64,000 nt of DNA from Ramlibacter albus (GTDB lineage Bacteria; Pseudomonadota; Gammaproteobacteria; Burkholderiales; Burkholderiaceae_C). The notes beneath the pieces are model-generated. The model was not told where the DNA came from. It did not search any database and was given only the letters and a program-made list of their open reading frames with translations. Positions 34,473 through 47,022 of this stretch are shown here, piece after piece (position 1 is the stretch's first letter; every line of letters starts with the position of its first letter). Location of the stretch: positions 1,116,001-1,180,000 of the forward strand of contig NZ_JACORU010000001.1 of the NCBI RefSeq assembly GCF_014297445.1, written 5' to 3'. The translations under genes and the position numbers were made by a program.

Positions 34473-35525
34473 ATGACCATGAAGCCGATCTCGTACACCC
34501 GTGGCCAGGCCCTGCCGAGCCTGCTCGAAAAGCGCATCCTCGTCCTCGACGGCGCCATGGGCACGATGATCCAGCGCTTCAAGCTCACCGAGGAGAACTA
34601 CCGCGGCGAGCGCTTCAAGGACCACGGCAAGGACCTGAAGAACAACGGCGACCTGCTGTCGCTCACGCGCCCCGACGTCATCCGCGACATCCACGAGGGC
34701 TACCTCGCCGCCGGTGCCGACATCATCGAGACCAACACCTTCGGCGCGAACGCGCTGGCGCAGTCGGACTACGACCTTGCCGAGTACTCGCGCGAGATGA
34801 ACGTCGCCTCGGCCCGCCTTGCGCGCGAAGCCGCCGACAAGTACTCCTCCCCCGACAAGCCGCGCTTCGTCGCCGGGGCGCTCGGCCCCACGCCGCGCAC
34901 CGCCAGCATCAGCCCGGACGTCAACGACCCCGGCGCGCGCAACGTCGACTTCGAAGCGCTGCGCGCCGCTTACTACGAGCAGGTCGAGGGCCTGGTCGAG
35001 GGCGGGTCGGACCTGCTGCTGGTCGAGACCATCTTCGACACGCTCAATGCCAAGGCGGCGCTGTTCGCCATCGACGAGTACTTCGACAAGACCGGCGAGC
35101 GCCTGCCGATCGTCATCAGCGGCACGGTCACGGACGCTTCGGGCCGCATCCTCAGCGGCCAGACCGTCACGGCCTTCTGGTACAGCGTGCGCCACGCGCG
35201 GCCGCTGGCGGTGGGCCTCAATTGCGCGCTCGGTGCCGCGCTGATGCGCCCCTACATCCAGGAGCTGAACCGCGTCGCGCCCGACACGTTCATCAGCTGC
35301 TACCCGAACGCGGGCCTGCCCAACCCCATGAGCGAGACCGGGTTCGACGAGACGCCGGAAGTCACGTCGGCGCTGTTGCGCGAGTTCGCGGCCGAAGGCC
35401 TCGTGAACATCGTCGGCGGCTGCTGCGGCACGACGCCGGAGCACATCGCTGCCATCCGCACGGCGATCGAACCGCTGCCTACGCGCGGCGTGCAGCGCGA
35501 GTTCTTCTACAAGGAAGCGGCCTAG
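34473..35525 (+). CDS. metH: Methionine synthase, homocysteine-binding domain as a separate protein
   Basis: A 350-residue protein corresponding to the N-terminal module of cobalamin-dependent methionine synthase. [11 protein letters not shown] opens it, and the zinc ligands are the Cys in GLNCALGA and the paired Cys in [11 protein letters not shown]. It ends after the homocysteine methyltransferase barrel; the folate, cobalamin and activation modules are encoded by a separate gene 1.3 kb downstream. Two other genes lie between. The split is clean, with a proper stop and no leftover sequence. The start could be the ATG at 34473 or 34479; neither has a strong ribosome site. Confidence 0.93.
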   Translation: MTMKPISYTRGQALPSLLEKRILVLDGAMGTMIQRFKLTEENYRGERFKDHGKDLKNNGDLLSLTRPDVIRDIHEGYLAAGADIIETNTFGANALAQSDYDLAEYSREMNVASARLAREAADKYSSPDKPRFVAGALGPTPRTASISPDVNDPGARNVDFEALRAAYYEQVEGLVEGGSDLLLVETIFDTLNAKAALFAIDEYFDKTGERLPIVISGTVTDASGRILSGQTVTAFWYSVRHARPLAVGLNCALGAALMRPYIQELNRVAPDTFISCYPNAGLPNPMSETGFDETPEVTSALLREFAAEGLVNIVGGCCGTTPEHIAAIRTAIEPLPTRGVQREFFYKEAA

Positions 35526-35557
35526 CCTGACACGGCGGCGCTGCGGCGGGCGGCACG

Positions 35558-35983
35558 ATGCTGCCCATGAAGAACCTTCCCCGCGCCGTCCTCACGCTCG
35601 GCGAGCATCGCCTCAACGCCTATGTCGCGCGTGGCGCGAAGGAGCGCGCGGTCGGCCTCATGCACGTGCGCGAGCTGGCGGACGACGAGGGCATGCTGTT
35701 CGTGTGCGGCGAGCCGCAGCCGCAGAGCTTCTGGATGAAGGACACGCCGCTGCCGCTGTCCATTGCCTTCATCGACGGCGACGGCACGATCCTGCAGATC
35801 GAGGACATGGAGGCGCATACCCGCGAGACGACCGAGAGCGAGGTGCCGGTGCGCTACGTGCTGGAGGTGCCGCGCGGCTGGTTTGCCGAGCGCGGCATCG
35901 GCCCCGGCGCATGCCTCACGGGCCCGGTGTTTGTGGACGCAGTGGTGGAAGGTGCCGGCGAAGCCAGCTCGCCAGGGGCCTGA
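35558..35983 (+). CDS. DUF192 family protein
   Basis: A protein of 138-141 residues matching DUF192: RAKERAVGLM-like segment GAKERAVGLMHVRELADDEGMLF, then FWMKDTPLPLSIAFIDGDGTIL and VLEVPRGWFAERGIGPGA. The family forms small beta-barrel proteins of unknown function, often exported, but no signal peptide is visible here. Start at 35558 or 35567 is uncertain. It lies between the two halves of methionine synthase, 32 bases after the first. Its end overlaps a small convergent frame. Confidence 0.88.
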   Translation: MLPMKNLPRAVLTLGEHRLNAYVARGAKERAVGLMHVRELADDEGMLFVCGEPQPQSFWMKDTPLPLSIAFIDGDGTILQIEDMEAHTRETTESEVPVRYVLEVPRGWFAERGIGPGACLTGPVFVDAVVEGAGEASSPGA

Positions 35984-36065
35984 AGTCCAGAAGGGGGGAC
36001 GGCTCCGCTGCCCGTCGGGGGCAGGTCCGGCCTTGCCGGCAAGCCTGGTTGCACGGTGCGCACAT
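35916..36065 (-). CDS. Small Cys-rich hypothetical protein (49 residues)
   Basis: The ATG at 36065 is preceded by AAAGGAG at a good distance, and opens MCAPCNQACRQGRTCPRR, with four Cys in the first 15 residues, then a basic tail. The CNQxCxQGRxCP pattern resembles small proteins I have seen in proteobacteria but cannot name; metal binding is possible. It overlaps the end of the DUF192 gene by 68 bases convergently, which weakens the call. Confidence 0.45.
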   Translation of the reverse strand: MCAPCNQACRQGRTCPRRAAEPSPLLDFRPLASWLRRHLPPLRPQTPGP

Positions 36066-36083
36066 GTCGGTCTCCTTTCGCTC

Positions 36084-36114
36084 CCCCGGGGCTCCCTTGT
36101 GAGGAGCCCCGGGG
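36084..36114. repeat. 12-pair perfect hairpin upstream of the Cys-rich frame
   Basis: CCCCGGGGCTCC and GGAGCCCCGGGG with a seven-base loop. There is no T-run in either direction. It lies in the leader of the Cys-rich frame on the minus strand and may be a regulatory structure or a weak terminator. The rest of the 36066-36283 gap holds only the Lrp gene leader. Confidence 0.5.
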
Positions 36115-36283
36115 CCGTGATCGACACCACCACCTGCGGCAGCCGCGCCGGCAGGCGGTAACCCCCCGGCATGCCGAAAGTTTGCGGCCAGGCCGGCAGG
36201 AAGTCTTGCCGAGTTTGCGCCTCTTTCTGCACTTTGCCAAAGATTTTTCTGTAACATGGCTCCCCCTTCGAAAGAGATGTTGC

Positions 36284-36733
36284 GTGGACGCGATCGACCG
36301 GAAAATCCTGCGAGTGCTGCAGGCCGACGCCCGGGCCAGCCTGCAGGAGGTCGGCCAGGCGGTCGGCCTGTCGAGCTCGCCCTGCTGGGAGCGCATCCGC
36401 AAGATGGAGGCGTCCGGGGTGATCGAGGGCTACACGGTGCGGCTCAACCCGCACGCGCTCGGGCTCAATGACACGGTGCTGGTCCAGGTGACGCTGGACA
36501 GCCATTCCGACAACACGCTGGAGAAGTTCGGCGAGGTGCTGGCGTCCATCCCCGAGGTGATCGAGGCTCACCTTGTGTCGGGCGACTACGACTACCTGCT
36601 GCGCGTGGCGGTGAAGGACACGCGCGACTACGAGCGGCTGCTGCGCGAGCGGCTGTACAAGATCAAGGGCATCCGGCACAGCCGCTCCAGCTTCGTTCTC
36701 CGTACGCTGAAGAAGGCCGACCTGCCGGTTTAA
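36284..36733 (+). CDS. Lrp/AsnC-family transcriptional regulator
   Basis: A 149-residue regulator starting at the GTG at 36284 with AAAGAG upstream. The HTH is ASLQEVGQAVGLSSSPCWERIRKM (residues about 15-38), followed by the RAM domain (LVQVTLDSHSDNTLEKF, GDYDYLLRVAVKD). It sits immediately before the SAH riboswitch and the second methionine synthase gene, and may respond to methionine or leucine. Its stop codon is also part of a -10-like hexamer TAAAAT for the downstream gene. Confidence 0.93.
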   Translation: MDAIDRKILRVLQADARASLQEVGQAVGLSSSPCWERIRKMEASGVIEGYTVRLNPHALGLNDTVLVQVTLDSHSDNTLEKFGEVLASIPEVIEAHLVSGDYDYLLRVAVKDTRDYERLLRERLYKIKGIRHSRSSFVLRTLKKADLPV

Positions 36734-36736
36734 AAT
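36731..36736 (+). promoter_or_regulatory. Candidate -10 element of the riboswitch transcript
   Basis: TAAAAT overlaps the stop codon of the Lrp gene. A start about seven bases downstream would place the first base just before the riboswitch P1 stem. No clear -35 was recognised. Confidence 0.4.
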
Positions 36737-36742
36737 CGGTGT

Positions 36743-36818
36743 TCCTCAAGGAGCGCTGCAGCGGGATGGCCCGTCAGGCTTGAGATTCCCAACCGCGCTC
36801 ACCCTTTCCAAGGTGAGC
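36743..36818 (+). ncRNA. S-adenosylhomocysteine (SAH) riboswitch
   Basis: The sequence agrees with the SAH riboswitch: P1 is CTCAAG (36745-36750) with CTTGAG (36779-36784), P2 is CGGG/CCCG around ATGG, and the pseudoknot is GAGCGC (36751-36756) with GCGCTC (36795-36800). The GCGCTC strand overlaps GCTCACC (36797-36803), which can otherwise pair with GGTGAGC (36812-36818) covering the ribosome site of metH. SAH binding should therefore free the ribosome site and switch translation on, as known for this class upstream of ahcY and metH. Confidence 0.88.
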
Positions 36819-36820
36819 CC

Positions 36821-39541
<2,721 letters not shown>

Positions 39542-39614
39542 CGCTGGCGTCTCCGACCCGACGCTTGGCCGGGTTCCTACGCACTCGCGAAGGCCGCGCA
39601 CCTAGCCTCGTTTC

Positions 39615-40529
39615 ATGCGAGGCCTGCTCCGACCCCTCCAGCCCATCCTGCGCGCCGTGCGCTTGTGGAGTGACGCGGGCGGCCTGAGCATGAGCGCCGC
39701 CGTGTCGTTCTACGGCATCCTGAGCCTCACGCCGCTGCTCCTGCTGCTCGTCGCGCTGCTCGGCTGGTGGGTGGACAAGGAGATGCTGCAGCACAGCCTG
39801 GTCACGCAGATCCAGGCTGTCGTCGGCGAACGCGGCGCAGAACTGATCCAGCAGGCGCTCGCCAGTTCGCAGAAGACCGGCCAGGGCATCTGGGCCACGG
39901 TGCTTGGCTTCATCGTGCTGGTCTCCGGTGCGACCGGCGTGTTCGGGGAACTGCAGGACGCCTTCGAGCGCGTGTGGTCGCACGGCCGCGAGCCCGCCGG
40001 CAAGAAGTCGTGGCGCAGCACGGCCACGATGAAGCTGCGCGGCATCGCGTACATCCTCGCCTTCGGTTTCCTGCTGCTGGTGTCGCTGGCGATCTCGGCG
40101 ATGCTGGGCCTCGTCACGAACAAGGTCGGTGGCGGCATCCTGCTCGAAACAGCGCTGCGCGCGGTGAACGAGACCGTGGGCTTCCTCTTCTGCACCGCGC
40201 TGTTCTACGGGTTGATGCGGCTCTCCGGCGGTGCGCGGCCGCGCGGCCGTTACCTCTGGCTCGGTGCGTTCGTGGGCGCGATCCTGTTCACGATTGGCCG
40301 GCAGGTGCTCACGATCTACCTTTCCACGGCCGCCGTCGTGTCCGCGTATGGCGCAGCCGGCTCGCTCATCGTGCTGCTGATGTGGATGTACTTCTCGTCC
40401 GGCGTGCTGCTGTTCGGCGCCGGTTGCGCACGCGCCGCCGAGGAGTTGCGTGCGGAGCGCGAAGCTTCAGGTGAGCGCGCGCCGCTGGGCCTGCCACAGC
40501 GCCACCGCGGAAAGCACTCCCACGCCTAG
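39615..40529 (+). CDS. YihY/BrkB-family inner-membrane protein
   Basis: A 304-residue protein with six hydrophobic segments. Family blocks are SMSAAVSFYGILSLTPLLLLL, GATGVFGELQDAFERVW and GAAGSLIVLLMWMYFSSGVLLFGA. Once annotated as ribonuclease BN by mistake; true function unknown, proposed transport. It lies 73 bases after metH and is probably transcribed separately. The C-terminus overlaps the convergent MFS gene by 63 bases. Confidence 0.9.
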   Translation: MRGLLRPLQPILRAVRLWSDAGGLSMSAAVSFYGILSLTPLLLLLVALLGWWVDKEMLQHSLVTQIQAVVGERGAELIQQALASSQKTGQGIWATVLGFIVLVSGATGVFGELQDAFERVWSHGREPAGKKSWRSTATMKLRGIAYILAFGFLLLVSLAISAMLGLVTNKVGGGILLETALRAVNETVGFLFCTALFYGLMRLSGGARPRGRYLWLGAFVGAILFTIGRQVLTIYLSTAAVVSAYGAAGSLIVLLMWMYFSSGVLLFGAGCARAAEELRAEREASGERAPLGLPQRHRGKHSHA

Positions 40530-41651
40530 CAGCACGGCGATGCCCCAGCGGTAGCCGGTCTCCTGCGTCCACAGCACACCGAGCAGCAGCGGTGCGATCG
40601 CGCGCGAGATCGCCGTCGGGATGCCCAGCGCGCCATTGAGGGAAGCGACGTGGTCGCGATTCACGTACTGCGCGATCGCAGTGCCCTTCACGATCGTCAT
40701 CATCCCGTTGCCCAGGCCGTAAAGAACCACGAACACGAGTCCGGCGACCGGGTGCGCGGCACCGAGCAGCAATGCAGCCAGGCCCATCGGCACCAGCCAC
40801 GGGATCGCGCGGTTGGCCACGTGCACGTCGAAGCGGTGCTCGAAGAAGAACAGCAGCAAGCGCCCCAGCACCTGGATCACGCCGATGGACGCCGGGATCG
40901 CGATCACCCATTGCTCCGCGAGCCCGGCTTCGCGCAACAGGCTGATCATGTGCGGCGGCAGCGCCGCGGTGATGCCCATCATGCCGACGCTGAACACGCC
41001 GATCAGCAGGAACGGCGGGCTGCGCAGCAGCGCTGAGGGCGAGGCCGCCTCTTTCGGATGCACCACCGGCGGCGGCGCATCGCGCAGGCACAGCCAGTGC
41101 AGCGGTGCGCACAGCAGCACGTGCACGGCGGCGAGCACGAGCAGCGCGTGGCGCCAGCCGAGGCTCTCGATCAGCCACGCGGAGGTGGGGATGAACACCG
41201 TGCTCGCGAGGCCGCCGAGGAAGGTCATCGTGATGATCGCGCGGCGGAAGTCGTTGGGGAAGCGGCGCGTGGCCACCGCGAACACGGGGCTGTACAAGGT
41301 CGCGGCGAGCGCGGCGCCGAGCAGCATCCAGACCGCGTAGAAGCCCGCGACGCTTCGCACCTGGCTGTGCGCCGCAAGCCCGATGGCCACGAGCACCGAG
41401 CCGCCCGTCATCACCGCGCGTTCGTGCCCGCGGTCGATCCAACGGCCCACGGGGTAGGCCATGATGCCCTCGACCAGCAGCGCGAGGCTGAAGGCGAGCG
41501 ACGATTGCGCGCGTGTCATGCCCAGCTCGCGCTCCACGGGCGCGAGCAGGAGGGCAAAGGTGTAGAAGACGCTGCCCCAGGTGATCAACTGGGCCAGCGA
41601 GAGCCAGCCCACGAGGGCTCGGTCGTACTGCGCAGGCGGGCGGGCACTCAT
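40467..41651 (-). CDS. Major facilitator superfamily transporter
   Basis: A 394-residue protein with about twelve hydrophobic helices. The loop between helices 2 and 3 is GRWIDRGHERAVM, near the MFS motif A, and FAVATRRFPNDFRRAIIT is the cytoplasmic segment of the N-half. Substrate unknown. The start MSARPPAQYDRALVGWLSL fits a cytoplasmic N-terminus. It is not clearly linked to neighbouring genes, although the comM gene ends 14 bases upstream of its start. Confidence 0.88.
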   Translation of the reverse strand: MSARPPAQYDRALVGWLSLAQLITWGSVFYTFALLLAPVERELGMTRAQSSLAFSLALLVEGIMAYPVGRWIDRGHERAVMTGGSVLVAIGLAAHSQVRSVAGFYAVWMLLGAALAATLYSPVFAVATRRFPNDFRRAIITMTFLGGLASTVFIPTSAWLIESLGWRHALLVLAAVHVLLCAPLHWLCLRDAPPPVVHPKEAASPSALLRSPPFLLIGVFSVGMMGITAALPPHMISLLREAGLAEQWVIAIPASIGVIQVLGRLLLFFFEHRFDVHVANRAIPWLVPMGLAALLLGAAHPVAGLVFVVLYGLGNGMMTIVKGTAIAQYVNRDHVASLNGALGIPTAISRAIAPLLLGVLWTQETGYRWGIAVLLGVGVLSAVALWQAQRRALT

Positions 41652-41664
41652 CGGGCCCGATTAT

Positions 41665-43206
41665 TCATGAGCGGGGCTGGCTCCGCCCGGACGCTGCCAC
41701 GGTCCGCCGGTACTGGACCGCCTCCGCCACGTGCACCACGTCGACGGGCGCCGACCCGGCGAGGTCCGCGATCGTGCGCGCCACCTTCAGCACGCGATGG
41801 GTGGAGCGCGCGCTCCAGCCAAGGCGCCCGGCGGCCGCGCGGAGGAACTTGCGCGCGGGCACGGCAAGGCCCGCATGCTGGTCGATCTCCTCGCCCTGCA
41901 GCGCGCTGTTCGCCTTGCCCTGCCGCTGCATCGCACGCTCCCTCGCCTCGACGCACCGCGCGCGCACGCGGGCCGAAGGCTCGCCGGCAGGCGCCTGCAG
42001 CAATTCGTCGGTGGGCAGCGCCGGCACTTCGATGTGCAGGTCGATGCGATCGAGCAGCGGCCCGCTCAGCTTGCCCTGGTAGCGCGCCACCTGGTCCGGC
42101 GTGCAGCGGCAGGCCTGGGCCGAGCCGAGGTTGCCGCAGGGGCACGCATTGCACGCGCCGACGAACTGGAAGCGCGCCGGAAAGCTGGCGCGGCGTGCTG
42201 CGCGCGCGATCGTGATGTGGCCGGTCTCCAGCGGCTCCCGCAGCGCCTCCAGCGCGGCACGGGGAAATTCAGGCAGCTCGTCGAGGAACAGCACGCCATG
42301 GTGCGCGAGCGAGATTTCACCCGGCCTGGGTGGCGAGCCGCCACCCACCAGCGCCACCGCGCTCGCGGAGTGGTGCGGCGCGAGCGTGGGCCGCACGGAC
42401 CACTGCGCCAGCGAGAACTGGCCGCCCAGGCTCGCGACCGCGGCGCTCTCCAGCGCCTCCTGCACCGTCATGGCCGGCAACAGGCCGGCGAAGCGGTGCG
42501 CCAGCATCGACTTGCCCGCGCCGGGTGGCCCGCTGAGCAGCACGCTGTGGCCGCCCGCCGCGGCCACTTCGAGTGCGCGCTTGGCGGCGAGCTGGCCCTT
42601 CACGTCGGCAAGGTCCGGATAGGCCGGCTCGTAGGGCGGCGGCGTGGCCTGCAAGCGCGTCCAGCCTTGCGCGGGCGACGGTGCATCGCCACGCACGAAC
42701 TGCCCCACCACATCCAGCAGGTGCACCGCGCGATACACCTGCGCGCCCGGCACCAGCGCGGCCTCCTCCGCGCTGCCCGGCGGCAGCACGAGCCGTGTCT
42801 GCACAGCGCCGGCCTGCAAGGCCAGGCTGATCGCGAGCGCACCGCGCACCGGCCGCAGCCCGCCCGACAGTGAAAGCTCCCCCGCGAATTCATATCCCGC
42901 GAGCGCAGCCCCATCCACCTGCCCGCTTGCGGCCAGGATGCCCAGCGCGATCGGCAAGTCGAACCGCCCCGAATCCTTCGGCAAGTCCGCCGGCGCCAGG
43001 TTGACGGTGATCTTCTTGTTGTGCGGGAACTCCAGCCCGCAGGTCAGCAGGGCCGAGCGAACGCGCTCGCGCGACTCCTTCACCTCGGTGTCCGCCAGCC
43101 CCACCAGCGTGAAGCTCGGCAGCCCGTTGGCCAGATGGACCTCCACGGTCACCGCTTCGGCCTGCAGCCCGACCAGGGCGCGGCTTTGCACCAAACAAAG
43201 GCTCAT
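41665..43206 (-). CDS. comM: YifB/ComM-family Mg-chelatase-like ATPase
   Basis: A 513-residue protein. The N-terminal Lon-protease-like domain (VEVHLANGLPSFTLVGLADTEVKESRERVRSAL) is followed by the AAA core with Walker A LSGPPGAGKSMLAHR, Walker B VLFLDELPEF, and a zinc-like region CNACPCGNLG. ComM drives branch migration of incoming DNA in natural transformation. The start at 43206 begins MSLCLVQSRALVGL as in relatives and has GGAGG upstream. The upstream region is shared with the sigma-54 promoter region of the porin operon. Confidence 0.93.
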   Translation of the reverse strand: MSLCLVQSRALVGLQAEAVTVEVHLANGLPSFTLVGLADTEVKESRERVRSALLTCGLEFPHNKKITVNLAPADLPKDSGRFDLPIALGILAASGQVDGAALAGYEFAGELSLSGGLRPVRGALAISLALQAGAVQTRLVLPPGSAEEAALVPGAQVYRAVHLLDVVGQFVRGDAPSPAQGWTRLQATPPPYEPAYPDLADVKGQLAAKRALEVAAAGGHSVLLSGPPGAGKSMLAHRFAGLLPAMTVQEALESAAVASLGGQFSLAQWSVRPTLAPHHSASAVALVGGGSPPRPGEISLAHHGVLFLDELPEFPRAALEALREPLETGHITIARAARRASFPARFQFVGACNACPCGNLGSAQACRCTPDQVARYQGKLSGPLLDRIDLHIEVPALPTDELLQAPAGEPSARVRARCVEARERAMQRQGKANSALQGEEIDQHAGLAVPARKFLRAAAGRLGWSARSTHRVLKVARTIADLAGSAPVDVVHVAEAVQYRRTVAASGRSQPRS

Positions 43207-43245
43207 CTCTCTTCCGCCTCCCCAGAGCTGTGCGAGCGTCGCGTT

Positions 43246-43274
43246 TGGTGCGGAACGACGCACCAAGCTGGTGT
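43246..43274. promoter_or_regulatory. NtrC-type enhancer sites
   Basis: GCACCA-AGC-TGGTGT (43260-43274) matches the NtrC dyad known from glnA, and a TGGTGC half-site (43246-43251) precedes it. Another GCACCA lies at 43188-43193. The dyad is about 110 bases upstream of the expected start of the sigma-54 promoter, a usual enhancer distance. Confidence 0.65.
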
Positions 43275-43306
43275 TACCTATAGGTTGCACCCACTCCACA
43301 ACGCAG

Positions 43307-43320
43307 CCGGAACGTTCCGG
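43307..43320. repeat. 14-bp perfect palindrome
   Basis: CCGGAACGTTCCGG lies between the NtrC dyad and the sigma-54 promoter. It may be a second regulator site or a bending element; nothing known recognised. Confidence 0.4.
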
Positions 43321-43349
43321 TGCACTTCCGCTGACGCCCCGGTGATGTA

Positions 43350-43365
43350 TGGCACAGCTCCTGCT
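43350..43365 (+). promoter_or_regulatory. Sigma-54 promoter of porin-glnK-amtB
   Basis: TGGCACAGCTCCTGCT has GG (-24) and GC (-12) with the exact ten-base gap required by sigma-54 (RpoN). It lies 42 bases upstream of the porin start. Expected transcription start is near 43375. Confidence 0.75.
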
Positions 43366-43407
43366 ACAGACCCTAGCCCCAATCCTTCAGCACGGAGAGA
43401 AACTCAA

Positions 43408-44509
<1,102 letters not shown>

Positions 44510-44540
44510 GAGAAATCCACCCCTCAGAGAGACGACCCCC

Positions 44541-46073
44541 ATGAAAAAGCTTCTCGCTTCCCTGGCCCTCGGGCTGGGCCTGCTGGCAGGCGGTGCCGTG
44601 ATGGCGCAGGCACCCGCCGCGTCCGCACCGCAGGCTGCCGCCGCTGCCGCCCCCGCTTCCGCCGCACCCGCGGCCGCCACGGCGGCTGCACCGGCCGCCG
44701 CCGCCGCGCCTGCAGCGGCTGCCGCCGCTTCGGCCCCCGCGGCCGCTGCCGCACCCGCGCCCGTGCCCAACAAGGGCGACACGGCGTGGATGACCGTTGC
44801 CACGGCGCTCGTCATCCTGATGACGATCCCCGGCCTGGCCCTGTTCTACGGCGGCCTCGTGCGCAGCAAGAACATGCTGTCGGTGCTGATGCAGGTGTTC
44901 GTCGTCACGGCGCTCATCTACGTGCTGTGGACGCTCTACGGCTACAGCGTGGCCTTCACCGCCGGCAACCCGTTCTTCGGCAGCCTCGACAAGCTGTTCC
45001 TCAAGGGCGTGAACCCCGACGCGGTCGCCGCCACCTTCAGCAAGGGCGTGGTGATCCCGGAGTACTCGTTCTTCGCCTTCCAGGCCACGTTCGCGGCCAT
45101 CACCTGCGGCCTGATCGTCGGCGCGTTCGCCGAGCGCATCAAGTTCAGCGCGGTGCTGCTCTTCGTGGTGATCTGGTTCACGTTCAGCTACCTGCCGATC
45201 GCGCACATGGTCTGGTACTGGGACGGCCCGGACGCCATCACGAGCGAAGCCACGCTCAAGACGGTCACCGCCAACGGCGGCTGGCTGTGGGCCAAGGGCG
45301 CGCTCGACTTCGCGGGCGGCACGGTGGTGCACATCAACGCCGGTGTGGCGGGCCTCGTGGGTGCCTACCTGGTCGGCAAGCGCATCGGCTTCGGCAAGGA
45401 AGCGCTCGCGCCGCACAGCCTCACGCTGACGATGGTCGGTGCGTCCATGCTGTGGGTGGGCTGGTTCGGCTTCAACGCCGGCTCCAACCTCGAAGCCACG
45501 GGCGTCGCCGCGCTCGCCTTCGTCAACACGCTCGTTGCCACCGCCGCCGCCACGCTGTCGTGGATCGCGGGTGAAGCGCTCGCCAAGGGCAAGGCCTCGA
45601 TGCTGGGTGCCGCGTCCGGTGCCGTCGCCGGCCTCGTGGCCATCACGCCGGCTTGCGGCTTCGTCGGCCCGATGGGCGCCATCGTCATCGGCCTGCTGGC
45701 CGGCCTCGTCTGCCTGTGGGGCGTCAACGGCCTCAAGCGCATGCTCGGCGCCGACGACTCGCTGGACGTGTTCGGCGTGCACGGCGTGGGCGGTATCCTG
45801 GGTGCGCTGCTCACCGGCGTGTTCGCCTCGCCCTCGCTCGGCGGCACCGGCATCTACGACTACGTGGCCAACAAGGTCAGCCCCGACTACTCCATCGGCG
45901 GCCAGGTCTGGATCCAGCTGCAAGGCGTGCTGACCACCATCGTGTGGTCCGGCGTGGTCGCCTTCATCGCCTACAAGGTCGTCGACCTCGTCATCGGCCT
46001 GCGCGTGACCGAAGAGGAAGAGCGCGAGGGCCTGGACATCTCCAGCCACGGCGAAACCGCCTACAACCGATAA
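44541..46073 (+). CDS. amtB: Ammonium transporter AmtB with long Ala/Pro-rich N-terminus
   Basis: A 510-residue protein with eleven membrane helices expected. A signal peptide (MKKLLASLALGLGLLAGGAVMAQ) is followed by about 50 residues made almost only of Ala and Pro (to about residue 74), then the standard core beginning GDTAWMTVATALVILMTIPGLALFYGGLVR. Signature blocks are DFAGGTVVHINAG and GVHGVGGILGALLTG, with the pore histidines. The Ala/Pro spacer is longer than in well-known AmtB and probably lies in the periplasm. A strong terminator follows the stop. Confidence 0.95.
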   Translation: MKKLLASLALGLGLLAGGAVMAQAPAASAPQAAAAAAPASAAPAAATAAAPAAAAAPAAAAAASAPAAAAAPAPVPNKGDTAWMTVATALVILMTIPGLALFYGGLVRSKNMLSVLMQVFVVTALIYVLWTLYGYSVAFTAGNPFFGSLDKLFLKGVNPDAVAATFSKGVVIPEYSFFAFQATFAAITCGLIVGAFAERIKFSAVLLFVVIWFTFSYLPIAHMVWYWDGPDAITSEATLKTVTANGGWLWAKGALDFAGGTVVHINAGVAGLVGAYLVGKRIGFGKEALAPHSLTLTMVGASMLWVGWFGFNAGSNLEATGVAALAFVNTLVATAAATLSWIAGEALAKGKASMLGAASGAVAGLVAITPACGFVGPMGAIVIGLLAGLVCLWGVNGLKRMLGADDSLDVFGVHGVGGILGALLTGVFASPSLGGTGIYDYVANKVSPDYSIGGQVWIQLQGVLTTIVWSGVVAFIAYKVVDLVIGLRVTEEEEREGLDISSHGETAYNR

Positions 46074-46095
46074 AAGCAAGTCTCCTTTGGATGTT

Positions 46096-46123
46096 GGGCC
46101 CGCGCAAGCGGGCCCTTTTTTTT
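46096..46123 (+). terminator. Strong intrinsic terminator after amtB
   Basis: GGGCCCGC and GCGGGCCC around a GCAA tetraloop, followed by eight T residues. Confidence 0.92.
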
Positions 46124-46167
46124 GGCCGCTCGGGGTGCACAATGGGCTGCAAAAGGAGACTTGGCCC

Positions 46168-47022
46168 ATGCTCGAACTGAAGTCAGGTGCGCTGCGCTGC
46201 GAGATCGAGCCCGCGCTGGGCGGCTGCATCGCCGGCCTGTGGCTCGGCACCCATCCCGTCCTGCGGTCCACGCCGGCCGCCCAGCTCACCAGTGCGCGCC
46301 TCGCCGGCAGCTACCCGCTGGTGCCTTTTTCCAACCGCATCGGCCAGGCCACGCTGCAGTGGCAGGGCACGCAGCTGCCACTGGTGCGCAACAACGGCGA
46401 CGAGCCGCACGCCATCCACGGCGTCGGCTGGCAACGGCCCTGGGAGCTGCTCGACAGCGACGAAACCTATGCGCTGCTGTCGTACGAGCACCAGCCCGAC
46501 GCCAACTGGCCCTTCGCTTTCGACTGCTCGCAGACGATCCGCCTGAACGAGACCGGCCTGGAGCTCACGCTCGCGCTCACCAGCCACTCGCAGGAGCCTG
46601 CGCCCGCTGGCCTGGGCTGGCACCCGTACTTCATGAAGCGCGCTCGCAGCCGCATCTCGTTCGCGGCCACCGGCCGCTGGGACATGGGCGAGGACAAGCT
46701 GCCCACCGTGCGCAAGGGCTCGCGCGGCATCGACGCCGACTGCGCGTTCCTCGACGTCGACCACTGTTTCGACGGCTGGGACGGCGTGGTGCACCTGCGC
46801 GACGAGCTGATGCACGTGCGCGTCACGTCCAGCATGACGCGGCTCGTGGTCTTCACCAACGACACGCGCGATTACATCGCGATCGAGCCGGTGAGCCACG
46901 TCAACAATGCCGTCAACCTGCATGCGGCGGGCGCGCCTTCGGCCGACCTCGGCCTCGCGGTGCTCGGCATGGGCGACTCGATCATGGCCACGATGACCAT
47001 CTCGGCGGAGGCCGCCCGATGA
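46168..47022 (+). CDS. Aldose 1-epimerase family protein
   Basis: A 284-residue galactose-mutarotase-like protein: SYPLVPFSNRIG, NNGDEPHAIHGVGWQRPWEL with the catalytic His, and LGWHPYF. The C-terminal catalytic Glu is likely in IAIEPVSHVNNAVN. It would interconvert anomers of a sugar. AAAGGAGA precedes the ATG. Its stop overlaps the ATG of the SMP-30 gene, so the two work together in sugar oxidation; the sugar is unknown. Confidence 0.9.
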   Translation: MLELKSGALRCEIEPALGGCIAGLWLGTHPVLRSTPAAQLTSARLAGSYPLVPFSNRIGQATLQWQGTQLPLVRNNGDEPHAIHGVGWQRPWELLDSDETYALLSYEHQPDANWPFAFDCSQTIRLNETGLELTLALTSHSQEPAPAGLGWHPYFMKRARSRISFAATGRWDMGEDKLPTVRKGSRGIDADCAFLDVDHCFDGWDGVVHLRDELMHVRVTSSMTRLVVFTNDTRDYIAIEPVSHVNNAVNLHAAGAPSADLGLAVLGMGDSIMATMTISAEAAR

